This document shows, in pieces, positions 43,678 through 52,032 of a DNA stretch of 64,000 bases. Positions within the stretch are counted from its first letter, which is position 1. Each line of letters starts with the position of its first letter. This DNA is from Chitinophaga ginsengisegetis (GTDB taxonomy: Bacteria; Bacteroidota; Bacteroidia; Chitinophagales; Chitinophagaceae), in NCBI RefSeq assembly GCF_900168065.1, contig NZ_FUZZ01000004.1, positions 62,001-126,000 on the forward strand, in the 5' to 3' direction. Position numbers and translations under genes: made by a program. The notes beneath the pieces are model-generated. The model was not told the origin of the DNA, did not search any database, and worked only from the letters and a program-made list of their open reading frames with translations.

Positions 43678-45222
43678 ATGAACGTAACAAGAAAACAACT
43701 TTGGCTGCCGCTATTGCTGGCAGGCACTATGAGCCTGCAACTACAGGCGCAGCAGAAGAACAGCAAAGCCAATCCCACTGCCGGAGAAGAAACGCCACCA
43801 CAACGGTCCGTTGTACTGAACCCGGATACGGCGGTTACCACCTTCCATGACGTAACAGTAAAAGGTCAGAAGATCCCTTACAAAGCCATAGCTGGTACCC
43901 AGCCCGTGTGGGACCAGGACGGCAAAGTACTGGCAGGACTCTTTTATACCTATTATGAAAGAACCGATGTAAAAGACCGCGCAGCGCGACCACTGGTCAT
44001 TTCCTTTAATGGGGGCCCCGGCACTCCATCCGTATGGATGCAGATTGCCTATACCGGCCCCCGGCTACTCAATATCGATGATGAAGGATACCCGGTACAA
44101 CCCTATGGCATACACGAAAACCCGGAAACCATCCTGGATATCGCTGATATCATTTATATAGATCCGGCCAACACCGGCTTCTCCAGGCTTATAGGGAAAG
44201 ATGTACCGCGTGAAAAATTCTTCGGGGTAAATGCAGACATCCGCTACCTGGCAGAATGGATCAACACTTTTGTATCCAGGCAAAACAGGTGGGCTTCCCC
44301 CAAGTACCTGATCGGTGAAAGCTATGGTACCACCCGTGTTTCCGGCCTGGCGCTGGAATTACAGAATGCCCAGTGGATGTATCTCAATGGTGTGATCCTC
44401 GTATCCCCCACTGAACTGGGCATTTCCCGCAACGGCCCTGTGGATGCAGCATTGCGGCTCCCTTACTTTGCGGCCACCGCATGGTATCATAAAATGCTGC
44501 CACCGGATCTGCAACAGAAAGATCTCACGGCAGTGTTGCCGGAAGTAGAAAACTTCACCATCCATGAATTAATACCGGCCATCAGCCAGGGTGGATTCCT
44601 GGAAGATCAGCAAAGAAAAAACATCGCGGCAAAAATGGCCCGCTATTCCGGGTTATCAGAAAAAGTGATCCTGCAGCATAACCTGGATGTACCACCGAAT
44701 TTTTTCTGGAAAGAATTACTGAGAGATAAAGGGTTTACAGTAGGCCGGCTGGATTCCCGCTACCGTGGCCTCGACCGCGAAGATGCAGGCAACGGTCCTG
44801 ATTACAATGCAGAACTGACTTCCTGGCTGCATGCGTTTACGCCGGCGATTAATATTTACCTCAGACAGGAATTGAAATTCAGCACCGATCTTAAATACAT
44901 GATGTTTGGCCCGGTGCATCCGTGGGATAAAAACGGCGACAATACCGGCGAAAACCTCCGCGAAGCAATGGCTGCCAACCCCTACCTGCACGTAATGATC
45001 CAATCAGGCTACTACGATGGCGCCTGTGATTATTTCAATGCGAAATACAGCATGTGGCAGATGGATCCGGGCGGAAGGCTGAAAGACCGCCTGTCGTGGC
45101 GCGGCTACCGCAGCGGTCATATGATGTACCTCCGGAAAGATGATCTGGCAACAGGCAATAATGATATCCGCGATTTTATCCGCGCATCCCTTCCTAAAAC
45201 CGGACAGGCAGCGAAATACTAA
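43678..45222 (+). CDS. S10-family serine carboxypeptidase, secreted
   Basis: A 514-residue alpha/beta-hydrolase peptidase with a signal peptide (LWLPLLLAGTMSLQLQAQ). The catalytic triad is visible: S215 in LIGESYGTTR, D447 in GYYDGACDYF and H481 in SGHMMYL. FNGGPGTPSVWMQ supplies the oxyanion-hole region (usually NGGPGCSS), with Thr-Pro in place of Cys-Ser, which is normal in the bacterial branch. It releases C-terminal residues in the periplasm. Single gene with a bidirectional terminator after it. Confidence 0.93.
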   Translation: MNVTRKQLWLPLLLAGTMSLQLQAQQKNSKANPTAGEETPPQRSVVLNPDTAVTTFHDVTVKGQKIPYKAIAGTQPVWDQDGKVLAGLFYTYYERTDVKDRAARPLVISFNGGPGTPSVWMQIAYTGPRLLNIDDEGYPVQPYGIHENPETILDIADIIYIDPANTGFSRLIGKDVPREKFFGVNADIRYLAEWINTFVSRQNRWASPKYLIGESYGTTRVSGLALELQNAQWMYLNGVILVSPTELGISRNGPVDAALRLPYFAATAWYHKMLPPDLQQKDLTAVLPEVENFTIHELIPAISQGGFLEDQQRKNIAAKMARYSGLSEKVILQHNLDVPPNFFWKELLRDKGFTVGRLDSRYRGLDREDAGNGPDYNAELTSWLHAFTPAINIYLRQELKFSTDLKYMMFGPVHPWDKNGDNTGENLREAMAANPYLHVMIQSGYYDGACDYFNAKYSMWQMDPGGRLKDRLSWRGYRSGHMMYLRKDDLATGNNDIRDFIRASLPKTGQAAKY

Positions 45223-45233
45223 TCCGCATTGGA

Positions 45234-45272
45234 TAAAAAAAGCAGCAGTGACATAGTCGCTGCTGCTTTTTT
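45234..45272. terminator. Bidirectional terminator after the S10 peptidase gene
   Basis: AGCAGCAGTGAC pairs with GTCGCTGCTGCT (3-nt loop, one T-G), flanked by seven A on the left and six T on the right. Confidence 0.92.
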
Positions 45273-45288
45273 ATTGATAACCGGGTAA

Positions 45289-46083
45289 CTATATCTTATA
45301 TGTTACGCCTAATGTCATGTAGATATTGTACAAGGGGAAATCCATTCCTTTAAAATCGTCCGGAAATATAGGACGTAGCCCCCAGTTGAGGTTCCCATCC
45401 ACGCTGAGTTTCCTGCCTACACGATAAGCAGCGCCGCCCTGTACCCCGGCATCAAAGGAACGCACTTCGGTGCCAAAGTCGAACGTAGCTTCTGTGATGT
45501 TTACCTTCTCTCCCAGTGATCCGCCGTTGCGGATATAACCATCCGAAACATTGCCATGGAAATTGGAGCTGAACAACCACGCTACATAACCACCCAGGTT
45601 GAATCGCCACCGGTCGCCGGGTGTATATACCAGGCTTATGGGGAAAGATACACAGGCGTTACGTACAGTAGTTTCGTTTTTACCGGTAAAATCTCCTTCA
45701 AAACGGCCACCATCGCTGGTAGTAATGATAGTAGGAAAATATTGCACTTCATCTTTGGTGAACATTCCTTTATAATCCAGTTTCACAGCTACAGCAACAC
45801 CCCATTTTTTAGTTTTGCGGTATGATAACTCGTAACCCAGTGAAGGAGAAAATTCCGGCCGGTAGGTTTCGATTTTGCGGATAGTATTGGGCAGGCCCAC
45901 CGGCGCTGTTCCACCAAAATTAAATCCGGCCAGGATGCGATGTTCCAGTATCCGTTTAAAACCGTGCGTATTCGTTTGTGCATGCCCGTTATCCTGTGCA
46001 AATAACGCAGTGGCAGCCGTGAGCATACCGAGCATCATTCCTGTTATCTTTATATTCATCATCTGCTGTAATCTTTTATTCAT
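45289..46083 (-). CDS. Outer-membrane beta-barrel protein (PorT-like)
   Basis: A 264-residue protein with a signal peptide ending at TAATALFAQ, then amphipathic beta strands with alternating aromatic residues and a C-terminal NIYMTLGVTYKI ending in the style of small Bacteroidota barrel proteins. Strands such as YELSYRKTKKWGVAVAVKLDY and GYVAWLFSSNFHGNVSDGY fit an eight-to-ten-strand barrel. It lies 6 bp downstream of the PCMD lipoprotein gene, so the two form an operon. No specific function can be assigned. Confidence 0.75.
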   Translation of the reverse strand: MNKRLQQMMNIKITGMMLGMLTAATALFAQDNGHAQTNTHGFKRILEHRILAGFNFGGTAPVGLPNTIRKIETYRPEFSPSLGYELSYRKTKKWGVAVAVKLDYKGMFTKDEVQYFPTIITTSDGGRFEGDFTGKNETTVRNACVSFPISLVYTPGDRWRFNLGGYVAWLFSSNFHGNVSDGYIRNGGSLGEKVNITEATFDFGTEVRSFDAGVQGGAAYRVGRKLSVDGNLNWGLRPIFPDDFKGMDFPLYNIYMTLGVTYKI

Positions 46084-46089
46084 TTACGG

Positions 46090-47145
46090 TTACTTCACTA
46101 TCTCAAGGCTGTCTAATACCAGCCTGCTGCCGATTGCGCCTTTATAGGTGTCGCCATCTTTACTGGAAGAAGCTACAATGGCCATCATCATTTTCTCTGT
46201 TCCGGTGTATGGTTGTACCGTTTTAAACGGAATATCAAACCGGGTCCATGTAGTGCGCGGGCCGCCATCCGGTATGCTGGCAGTAGCCAATATCCTGTCT
46301 GATGTATGAATGTTGGTGGCATCCAGCCTGGTTGTTCCTTTGAACAGCACTGCGTATACTGAACAACTGTCTTTCATGCCTGCAATAATATTCCCGGCTT
46401 TATCCTGGTAGTGTTCTCCCGGCTGATATTTATAGTACCCTACAAAACGCAGTGGCTTACCTGAATAGGGTTCTCCGAATTGCGTGGCCGTTAATGGCGC
46501 CGTCATGGCATTTCTCGAATCAAATACGCCCACAAAAAGAGAACCGGCAAACAGTTTAATGCCCAGCAGGGCCGACAAAGCGGTGCCGGTGCGGGTAACC
46601 AGTTCAGCGGACGACTTTCCATGATATGCATCAGAGGAAGCGCGCAGCGGGTATTCCATCGGATCTTTCTTTACACCCGACAGGGCTATGCCGGGATTGC
46701 CGGACGACCAGAAAGAACTGCTGCCATGTTCCTCTACGTATTGGTATTTATCTTTATCCTGCAACAGCCAGGTTTCAAAGTCCCATTTCCATATTCCCAT
46801 GCCTCCAAATTCAACTGTATAGATTTTCTTATTTCCATTTGCAGCGGTCACCACATATTCGCTTACCCGCGAGGAATCCAGGTGCAGTGAGTCGCCGGAA
46901 CCCGGTGATACGCTGGCTCCCGCTGAAGTTGTAATAACAGGGGTCACACCGCTTTTAAAGGCAGCAGGTGTGAGATTCAGCATAATCTTTTTGTTTGCCT
47001 GATCAATAAAAATATCGGCAGTAAGATATTTTTTTTCAATAGTAAATGTTTCAATATCGGCCTCCGGGTTAATGGGTGCGTCTTTAATACAGGCGTGTAA
47101 CAAAATAGTCAGCGTGGTCAGATAATATAGTTTCCTTATTTTCAT
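46090..47145 (-). CDS. PCMD-domain lipoprotein (putative carbohydrate-metabolism domain)
   Basis: A 351-residue lipoprotein: signal peptide with lipobox-like ILLHAC (Cys about 19), a DUF5018-like beta-sandwich (ETFTIEKKYLTADIFIDQANKKI) and a C-terminal PCMD domain beginning FGGMGIWKWDFETWL and ending DGDTYKGAIGSRLVLDSLEIV. PCMD proteins are common near glycan-use genes in Bacteroidota and may bind carbohydrate. The frame extends 21 codons further, but MKIRKLYYLTTLTILLHAC at 47145 is a proper lipoprotein start. It is co-transcribed with the barrel gene. Confidence 0.85.
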   Translation of the reverse strand: MKIRKLYYLTTLTILLHACIKDAPINPEADIETFTIEKKYLTADIFIDQANKKIMLNLTPAAFKSGVTPVITTSAGASVSPGSGDSLHLDSSRVSEYVVTAANGNKKIYTVEFGGMGIWKWDFETWLLQDKDKYQYVEEHGSSSFWSSGNPGIALSGVKKDPMEYPLRASSDAYHGKSSAELVTRTGTALSALLGIKLFAGSLFVGVFDSRNAMTAPLTATQFGEPYSGKPLRFVGYYKYQPGEHYQDKAGNIIAGMKDSCSVYAVLFKGTTRLDATNIHTSDRILATASIPDGGPRTTWTRFDIPFKTVQPYTGTEKMMMAIVASSSKDGDTYKGAIGSRLVLDSLEIVK

Positions 47146-47197
47146 GCCGTTATTGGTTAAATAGCCAGAACAACTCCCAACTGTGAAAAGTTCAATC

Positions 47198-47713
47198 ATG
47201 ATTGACAAAATGAGAATCAGGCGAATATTAATCTATGCAGCCAAATGCGTAACCGGCGTGCTGGTAGTGCTTGGTCTGTCGTGGTTAGTAAATTACAATG
47301 ACATCATCTGGGTGCTGATTTCCGTGATGCTGGTGCTATCTCCGGACGGATCAGACGCAGTAACGTTGGCGGTTACACGTATTAAGGCAAATGTGGTGGG
47401 TGGTATATCGGGGTTCCTGCTGATATTGGTGCATCCGAATATGTTGCTGATGATGAGTACTGCTGTATTTGTTACCGTGGTGATCTGCAACCTGCTGAAC
47501 CTGGAAGCGGCTACGCGTACAGCGTTGGCGGCCACTATTATTGTAATGACCCACGAGGCTGGTGAACATGTATGGGATACTGCGGTGGCAAGGGTATTGT
47601 CTGTGTTAGCCGGTTGTTTGCTTGGGTTGCTGATTACTTTCATCTTCCATAACCGTTATACAAAACAAACCGCTGAAATGATCCTTCCGAAACCCGACCG
47701 TGGCGGGGAATAA
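47198..47713 (+). CDS. FUSC-like four-helix membrane protein
   Basis: A 171-residue protein with four or five hydrophobic segments, resembling the membrane half of FUSC/aromatic-acid-exporter proteins (SVMLVLSPDGSDAVTLAVTRIKANVVGGISG and ARVLSVLAGCLLGLLITF are typical). The cytosolic half of full-length exporters is absent, as in the short form found in many bacteria. The frame opens at a GTG (47183); the ATG at 47198 is more likely. It is divergent from the PCMD lipoprotein gene (52 bp). Transport function is inferred from family only. Confidence 0.7.
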   Translation: MIDKMRIRRILIYAAKCVTGVLVVLGLSWLVNYNDIIWVLISVMLVLSPDGSDAVTLAVTRIKANVVGGISGFLLILVHPNMLLMMSTAVFVTVVICNLLNLEAATRTALAATIIVMTHEAGEHVWDTAVARVLSVLAGCLLGLLITFIFHNRYTKQTAEMILPKPDRGGE

Positions 47714-47724
47714 AATGATACAGA

Positions 47725-47752
47725 TTTGCTTCAGAATCGGCCCTTATTTTTG
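47725..47752 (+). promoter_or_regulatory. Promoter of the first PAP2 phosphatase gene
   Basis: A -33 TTTG (47725-47728), a 16-bp spacer and -7 TATTTTTG (47745-47752), an exact consensus match. An AGGAG Shine-Dalgarno site, uncommon in this window, precedes the ATG at 47772. Confidence 0.75.
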
Positions 47753-47771
47753 TCGCTACAAGGAGTGAAGC

Positions 47772-48602
47772 ATGAAGAAAATGATATTATCAACAGGTTT
47801 GGCATTAGGCGCCCTCTCCTGTTCTTATTGTGCTGCTGCACAGGAAATAGATTCCCTGCCTGCCGGAAATGATTCCATCCGTTTTACGTATCCTGTACAA
47901 AAGAGCCAGCTGCCTGCCTGGCAAACAAAACAGTTTCATACCACCCTTGCTGGTATTGCCGTTCCGGCGGTGATGATCGGTTATGGTGTGGTTGCGCTCA
48001 ACAATCCAACCCTCCGGGACCTGAACTCCACTACCAAAACGGAAATCAAGGAAGACCATCCTCAATTCCGCACCCATATTGATAACTACCTGCAGTATGC
48101 TCCAGTTGCAGCTGTTTATATCCTGAATGCCGCCGGCATACAGGGAAAACACAACCTGCGCGACCGCACCATCCTCCTCGGTATTTCCGCGGTGATTACC
48201 GCCAGTACAGTGGAAATTGTAAAAAAAGGCACGCATGAAGAACGGCCGGATCATTCTGATTACCTGTCCTTCCCTTCCGGGCATACCGCCACGGCTTTCG
48301 CCGCCGCAGAATATCTCCGGCAGGAGTACAAAGACGTTTCTCCCTGGTACGGCGTGGCCGGCTATTTAGCCGCTACCACCACCGGCGCTTTAAGGATGTA
48401 TAATAATAAACACTGGCTCAGTGATGTGGTAGCAGGCGCCGGAATAGGTATACTGGGTACCAAAGCGGCCTATTGGATGTACCCCTGGATACAACGGCAG
48501 CTCTTTAAAGATCCTGCGCGCTCCACGGATAAGGTGATCATGCCTTATTACAACCCGCAATTTCACAGCGCGGGCCTCAGCTTTATCTTCTTTCCCCGCT
48601 AA
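47772..48602 (+). CDS. PAP2-family phosphatase, exported
   Basis: A 276-residue type 2 phosphatidic-acid-phosphatase-like enzyme with a signal peptide (ALGALSCSYCAAAQ). The three motifs are present: KKGTHEERPD (motif 1), FPSGHTA (motif 2) and RMYNNKHWLSDVVAG (motif 3), so the catalytic His pair is intact. One or two membrane segments flank the core. Likely substrates are lipid phosphates or undecaprenyl pyrophosphate in the periplasm. A second PAP2 gene lies 1 kb downstream on the opposite strand but is not closely similar. Confidence 0.9.
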   Translation: MKKMILSTGLALGALSCSYCAAAQEIDSLPAGNDSIRFTYPVQKSQLPAWQTKQFHTTLAGIAVPAVMIGYGVVALNNPTLRDLNSTTKTEIKEDHPQFRTHIDNYLQYAPVAAVYILNAAGIQGKHNLRDRTILLGISAVITASTVEIVKKGTHEERPDHSDYLSFPSGHTATAFAAAEYLRQEYKDVSPWYGVAGYLAATTTGALRMYNNKHWLSDVVAGAGIGILGTKAAYWMYPWIQRQLFKDPARSTDKVIMPYYNPQFHSAGLSFIFFPR

Positions 48603-49044
48603 GTAGCTTGATAAGTATATAACATGTCATAACGCCTATGCAGCGCTATGATGCTGCATCTGTCCCGGATGTGAAAAATACGTATATTAAAATATTAATT
48701 GGAGTGTTAACGAAAGAGTATATGGGGGTTAACCCCTAAAGTTGACCTGGTTACAAACACCTGTTTTTGGCAATTCGGTAAAGTTGCGGGTTTATCCTGA
48801 GAAATTTTGTGATTTAATTGTTAACGTGAAAAAAAAATGTTCATTTTTGCACCAGGCCCCGTGAAAAACCAGTGATCTGTGCAAAATATCGTGCTTTCAT
48901 TAACATAGGATTTACAGTTGCCTGTGCCGGACCCATTATTTTAGCATTATCAATATGATAATCATTAAAACCCTTTAACCTGCAAACGACTCAAAATAAA
49001 ACTGATCCTGTGTTTAACAAACCCCTCCTCAAAAGCTGTTAATT
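48603..49044. other. 442-bp intergenic region
   Basis: No gene is supported here. It contains a weak hairpin after the PAP2 stop (ATGCAGC/GCTGCAT, 48638-48659), a perfect 12-bp palindrome GGGGTTAACCCC (48725-48736), and a promoter-like stretch near 48825-48865 (TTGTTAAC, then CATTTTTG about 20 bp later) that would give a long leader for the gene at 49045. A 34-codon ORF at 48638 is not convincing. Confidence 0.6.
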
Positions 49045-49566
49045 ATGTATGTTCCGGTAATTATTTTCTTCTTTTTCATGTTGTGGTACATTCATTTCCG
49101 AACCCAAAGCTTTCGCAGTGCGTCTTTTAAAGAAAAGAAACTAAAGCCCATAGCGGGAGAAGATGCTATTCATGCGGTCAGGATAATAGGTGTATCCAAC
49201 AGTGTATTCAGCGTATCCAAATATCTCCGCAGCGTAAAGAACCTGTCGGACAAAAGGTTTATGACCGTGGCGATTAACCAGGTGATCACTACCACTATGG
49301 GAACCACGCACCAGGCCCGCCTCATTGAAAACCTCGCTCCCGGAGAGGAACGCCGGCTGGGACATACCGATCATGTGAGGGAAGGCAAATACCAGATCTA
49401 CATCGGCTATGAAATACTATGGGCAAGGTACACTCCTGCCCCTGTATGGCACAAAGAAAAAGACACCGAAATGGCATCTCCCGCAAAACTATATAATGAA
49501 ATGCTCAGGCAGCACCAGGACTCGCTGATACAGGAAATGGAGGACAAAAAAGATTTATTGTCCTGA
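49045..49566 (+). CDS. Hypothetical single-pass membrane protein
   Basis: I do not recognise this 173-residue protein. It begins with one hydrophobic segment (residues 3-20, VPVIIFFFFMLWYIHF) and continues as a basic, mixed alpha/beta cytosolic or periplasmic domain with no cysteine or obvious catalytic motif. Its last 12 bp overlap the end of the convergent PAP2 gene. The long 442-bp upstream region suggests it has its own promoter. It reads as a real coding frame by codon usage and length. Confidence 0.65.
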   Translation: MYVPVIIFFFFMLWYIHFRTQSFRSASFKEKKLKPIAGEDAIHAVRIIGVSNSVFSVSKYLRSVKNLSDKRFMTVAINQVITTTMGTTHQARLIENLAPGEERRLGHTDHVREGKYQIYIGYEILWARYTPAPVWHKEKDTEMASPAKLYNEMLRQHQDSLIQEMEDKKDLLS

Positions 49567-50199
49567 CAGCTGTGCCGTTTTACCCCTGAAGATGCTTAAC
49601 CAAACCATAGAGAAGACAACACCCAGCGTAGCGCCGGCGGTAACATCTTCCAGGAAATGCTGGCTCATATACATCCGGGAATATCCCACCAGCATAGCCA
49701 GCGCCAGGTATAACAACGACCAGTACTTGTTTTTTGCATAATAGGAAAGCACCGTAGCTGCCGTAAACGCACATACGCTGTGCCCCGAAGGGAAGCTCCT
49801 GAAATTATCAAGAACCGGAACGCCGGGTACAAAATAAATTTCCTGTAAACGGCTGGCAAAATAACGGTGCGGGCGGGGAAAGCCGATCATTGCTTTCAGC
49901 GTGAAACTGATAGCTGCGGTAAACAGGTAAGCAGTAGCCAACATAGCGCCGGCACGCCTGTTAATAACCAGCAGCAACAACGAAATGAGTACCGCCGCAG
50001 CAACGCTTCCCAGCTCTGTTATCCGGGGAAACAGGAAGTCGCCCGCAGGCGTGTGCAGTTTATTGATAAAGAAATAAGCATCCTGACGGCTTATCACCAG
50101 CCGCGTTATCAGCACCGTGATTACTAAAAGTGCAAATGGCCACACCAGCCATTTCAGCTGCTGGTATACTGTAATGAAATTTTTCAGAAAGGTATTCAT
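49555..50199 (-). CDS. PAP2-family phosphatase, polytopic
   Basis: A 214-residue integral-membrane PAP2 enzyme with about six helices. Motifs KAMIGFPRPHR, FPSGHSVCAF and YSRMYMSQHFLEDVTAG are complete. The early loop SRQDAYFFINKLHTPAGDFLFPRIT is typical of the undecaprenyl-pyrophosphatase/lipid-phosphatase type. Start ATG at 50199; the DinB-like gene is 4 bp upstream, so both share a transcript. The 3' end overlaps the convergent hypothetical gene by 12 bp. Confidence 0.9.
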   Translation of the reverse strand: MNTFLKNFITVYQQLKWLVWPFALLVITVLITRLVISRQDAYFFINKLHTPAGDFLFPRITELGSVAAAVLISLLLLVINRRAGAMLATAYLFTAAISFTLKAMIGFPRPHRYFASRLQEIYFVPGVPVLDNFRSFPSGHSVCAFTAATVLSYYAKNKYWSLLYLALAMLVGYSRMYMSQHFLEDVTAGATLGVVFSMVWLSIFRGKTAQLSGQ

Positions 50200-50203
50200 G
50201 CGA

Positions 50204-50650
50204 TCACGACTGGGTTAACCGGCGATGATAATTTATTTGTCCGAGATGATAATTAAGATGTGTACTCAGGTGCACCAGGAAATGCCCGGTAGACATGGCA
50301 CTTGAAAAAACCTTTTCCGGATACGTTTTTTCAAGATCTTCCGCCGTTAAACCGGCTATAACGGTAAGGATTACACGACGGGTAGAACTGATCAGCACCA
50401 GCAGGTCTTCCGTGGGTACATTCCGCGCGCTGAACTCCAGCTCCCTGTTGCGGACATACCCCGTTTTCCCCAGTATGGCGCCTATATAGTTTTGCAGATT
50501 ACCACAGAGATGCAGACAGAGGTTTCCAGCTGAATTTGTTATCCCGGGAGGAACCCGCCAAATGCCTGCTGCTGTTTCGTATGCGGCGATCTCTTCTTCC
50601 AGTTTGCTGAGATCGCGCTCAAATAAGTTAATTAAAATTCCGTTTAGCAT
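50204..50650 (-). CDS. DinB-family protein (DUF1572-like)
   Basis: A 148-residue four-helix-bundle protein of the DinB/YfiT superfamily. Three histidines that would bind a metal are seen: LCLHLCGNLQNYIGAI (about H50), and HLSTHLNYHLGQINYHRRL near the C-terminus. These proteins are often thiol-dependent transferases or have unknown roles; it is not the error-prone polymerase also named DinB. It is first in a two-gene unit with the PAP2 phosphatase. Confidence 0.85.
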   Translation of the reverse strand: MLNGILINLFERDLSKLEEEIAAYETAAGIWRVPPGITNSAGNLCLHLCGNLQNYIGAILGKTGYVRNRELEFSARNVPTEDLLVLISSTRRVILTVIAGLTAEDLEKTYPEKVFSSAMSTGHFLVHLSTHLNYHLGQINYHRRLTQS

Positions 50651-50740
50651 ATACTAAAGATAGGAAAAGCCCGCAATCATCTAAAGTTTTCCTTAAACAT
50701 AAACTGATATGTTTTTGTTTAAAGTACATAACCCAACAGG

Positions 50741-51571
50741 ATGACTGACAATAACAAACGCGAACTTACGCCCTTCCAGGAGAAATGGCATACTATCATT
50801 TTCGAGGCAAACACGCCGGCGGGAAGGGCGTTCGATATTATCCTTCTCGTTGCCATCCTGATCAGTGTTGTTATTGTAATGATGGAAAGCGTGATGCCTT
50901 TGCAGGAGAAATTCGGACGCTTGTTTCACATACTGGAATGGGTATTCACTATTATCTTCTCCCTTGAATATCTTTTCCGGGTATGGTGCAGCTACCGCCC
51001 AAAGGCTTATATCACCAGCTTCTACGGACTTGTTGACCTGCTCTGCATTCTGCCTACCTATGTAGAAGCTTTTTATGGTGGTGCGCATTTCCTGCTCACC
51101 ATCCGGATACTGCGGCTCATGCGTATCTTCAGGATATTTAAACTGGTTCCCTTCCTGAATGAAAGCAAACAACTGTCGCTTGCCTTACAACAAAGCAAAC
51201 GTAAAATATTTGTTTTCCTTTTTTTTATTGGATTATTAACTGTTGTTTTAGGCGCTATCATGTATGTGATAGAGTCTGAGCACAATTCGGGATTCACCAG
51301 CATCCCGGTAAGTGTGTACTGGGCAGTAGTTACACTAACAACCGTGGGTTACGGGGACATTGCGCCTATAACACCACTGGGACAAGCATTTTCAGCGCTC
51401 ATTATGATAATGGGTTATGCAATTATAGCAGTGCCTACAGGGATCGTAACAGTAGAGATGAGCAGGATACGTAGCCGCGAAGATGTAGATCGTAGAGTTT
51501 GTCCGCATTGCATGCGTGAAGGACACGATGCCAATGCGGACTTCTGCAAATACTGCGGTAATAAACTCTGA
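50741..51571 (+). CDS. Voltage-gated potassium channel-like protein with C-terminal zinc ribbon
   Basis: A 276-residue six-helix channel subunit. The S4 helix has arginines at every third position (TIRILRLMRIFRIFK, about residues 120-134), and the selectivity filter T201-V202-G203-Y204-G205-D206 precedes S6. After S6, in place of the usual cytosolic regulatory domain, there is a short zinc ribbon: CPHCMREGHDANADFCKYCG (two CxxC pairs, about residues 252-271). The ribbon may sense metal or redox state or help assembly; its role is inferred. Confidence 0.9.
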   Translation: MTDNNKRELTPFQEKWHTIIFEANTPAGRAFDIILLVAILISVVIVMMESVMPLQEKFGRLFHILEWVFTIIFSLEYLFRVWCSYRPKAYITSFYGLVDLLCILPTYVEAFYGGAHFLLTIRILRLMRIFRIFKLVPFLNESKQLSLALQQSKRKIFVFLFFIGLLTVVLGAIMYVIESEHNSGFTSIPVSVYWAVVTLTTVGYGDIAPITPLGQAFSALIMIMGYAIIAVPTGIVTVEMSRIRSREDVDRRVCPHCMREGHDANADFCKYCGNKL

Positions 51572-51575
51572 ATAA

Positions 51576-51971
51576 TTAATTTACACTGAATAATGGCTGT
51601 ACATCTATCATCGCCTTCTGGTAAGCGGCATCAAAAACTTCCCATTTACCGGAAACGCCGATGCGTATGGTGCGGCCGTCTATCAGGTCAAACTCGGCCA
51701 CCTTTTTATTAAACCCGTGTTTAGTTCTTCTGAAATCCGTAATATCAGACAGCGGAAATTCCAGGGTAATCTTTTTACGGGTGAGCAACCAACCGATGAT
51801 GCCAAATAAAAAAAACATCAGCATCCGCTTTGATTCCAAAACAATTCGCTCATTTGTAATATACAATGTAACTTGTTTTGCATTAAAGTTGTTTTTGATG
51901 TACACCCCGTCTACTTTGAATAACACGGTTTCCTGTGGGTTAAGGGGCCATTTAACTTTAATCTGCTTCAT
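51576..51971 (-). CDS. GRAM/PH-like domain protein
   Basis: A 131-residue protein starting MKQIKVKWPLNPQETVLFKVDGVYI. It looks like a bacterial GRAM/PH-like fold: a run of beta strands (VTLYITNERIVLESKR), a short hydrophobic segment (MLMFFLFGIIGWLL, possible membrane contact), and FPLSDITDFRR, typical of such domains. The frame extends 9 codons upstream, but the ATG at 51971 is the natural start. Function unknown. It ends 4 bp from the convergent channel gene. Confidence 0.65.
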   Translation of the reverse strand: MKQIKVKWPLNPQETVLFKVDGVYIKNNFNAKQVTLYITNERIVLESKRMLMFFLFGIIGWLLTRKKITLEFPLSDITDFRRTKHGFNKKVAEFDLIDGRTIRIGVSGKWEVFDAAYQKAMIDVQPLFSVN

Positions 51972-52032
51972 GGTAATTAACAATATGGTTAGCCGCAAAA
52001 ATATAATTTTATTGTGAATCTAAACGGTAAAT

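Noticed and set aside
48638..48739. 34-codon ORF (MQRYDAASVPDV...) in the 442-bp gap
   Set aside because: Short, no Shine-Dalgarno or promoter at a useful distance, and its start coincides with a small hairpin; no support beyond an open frame.
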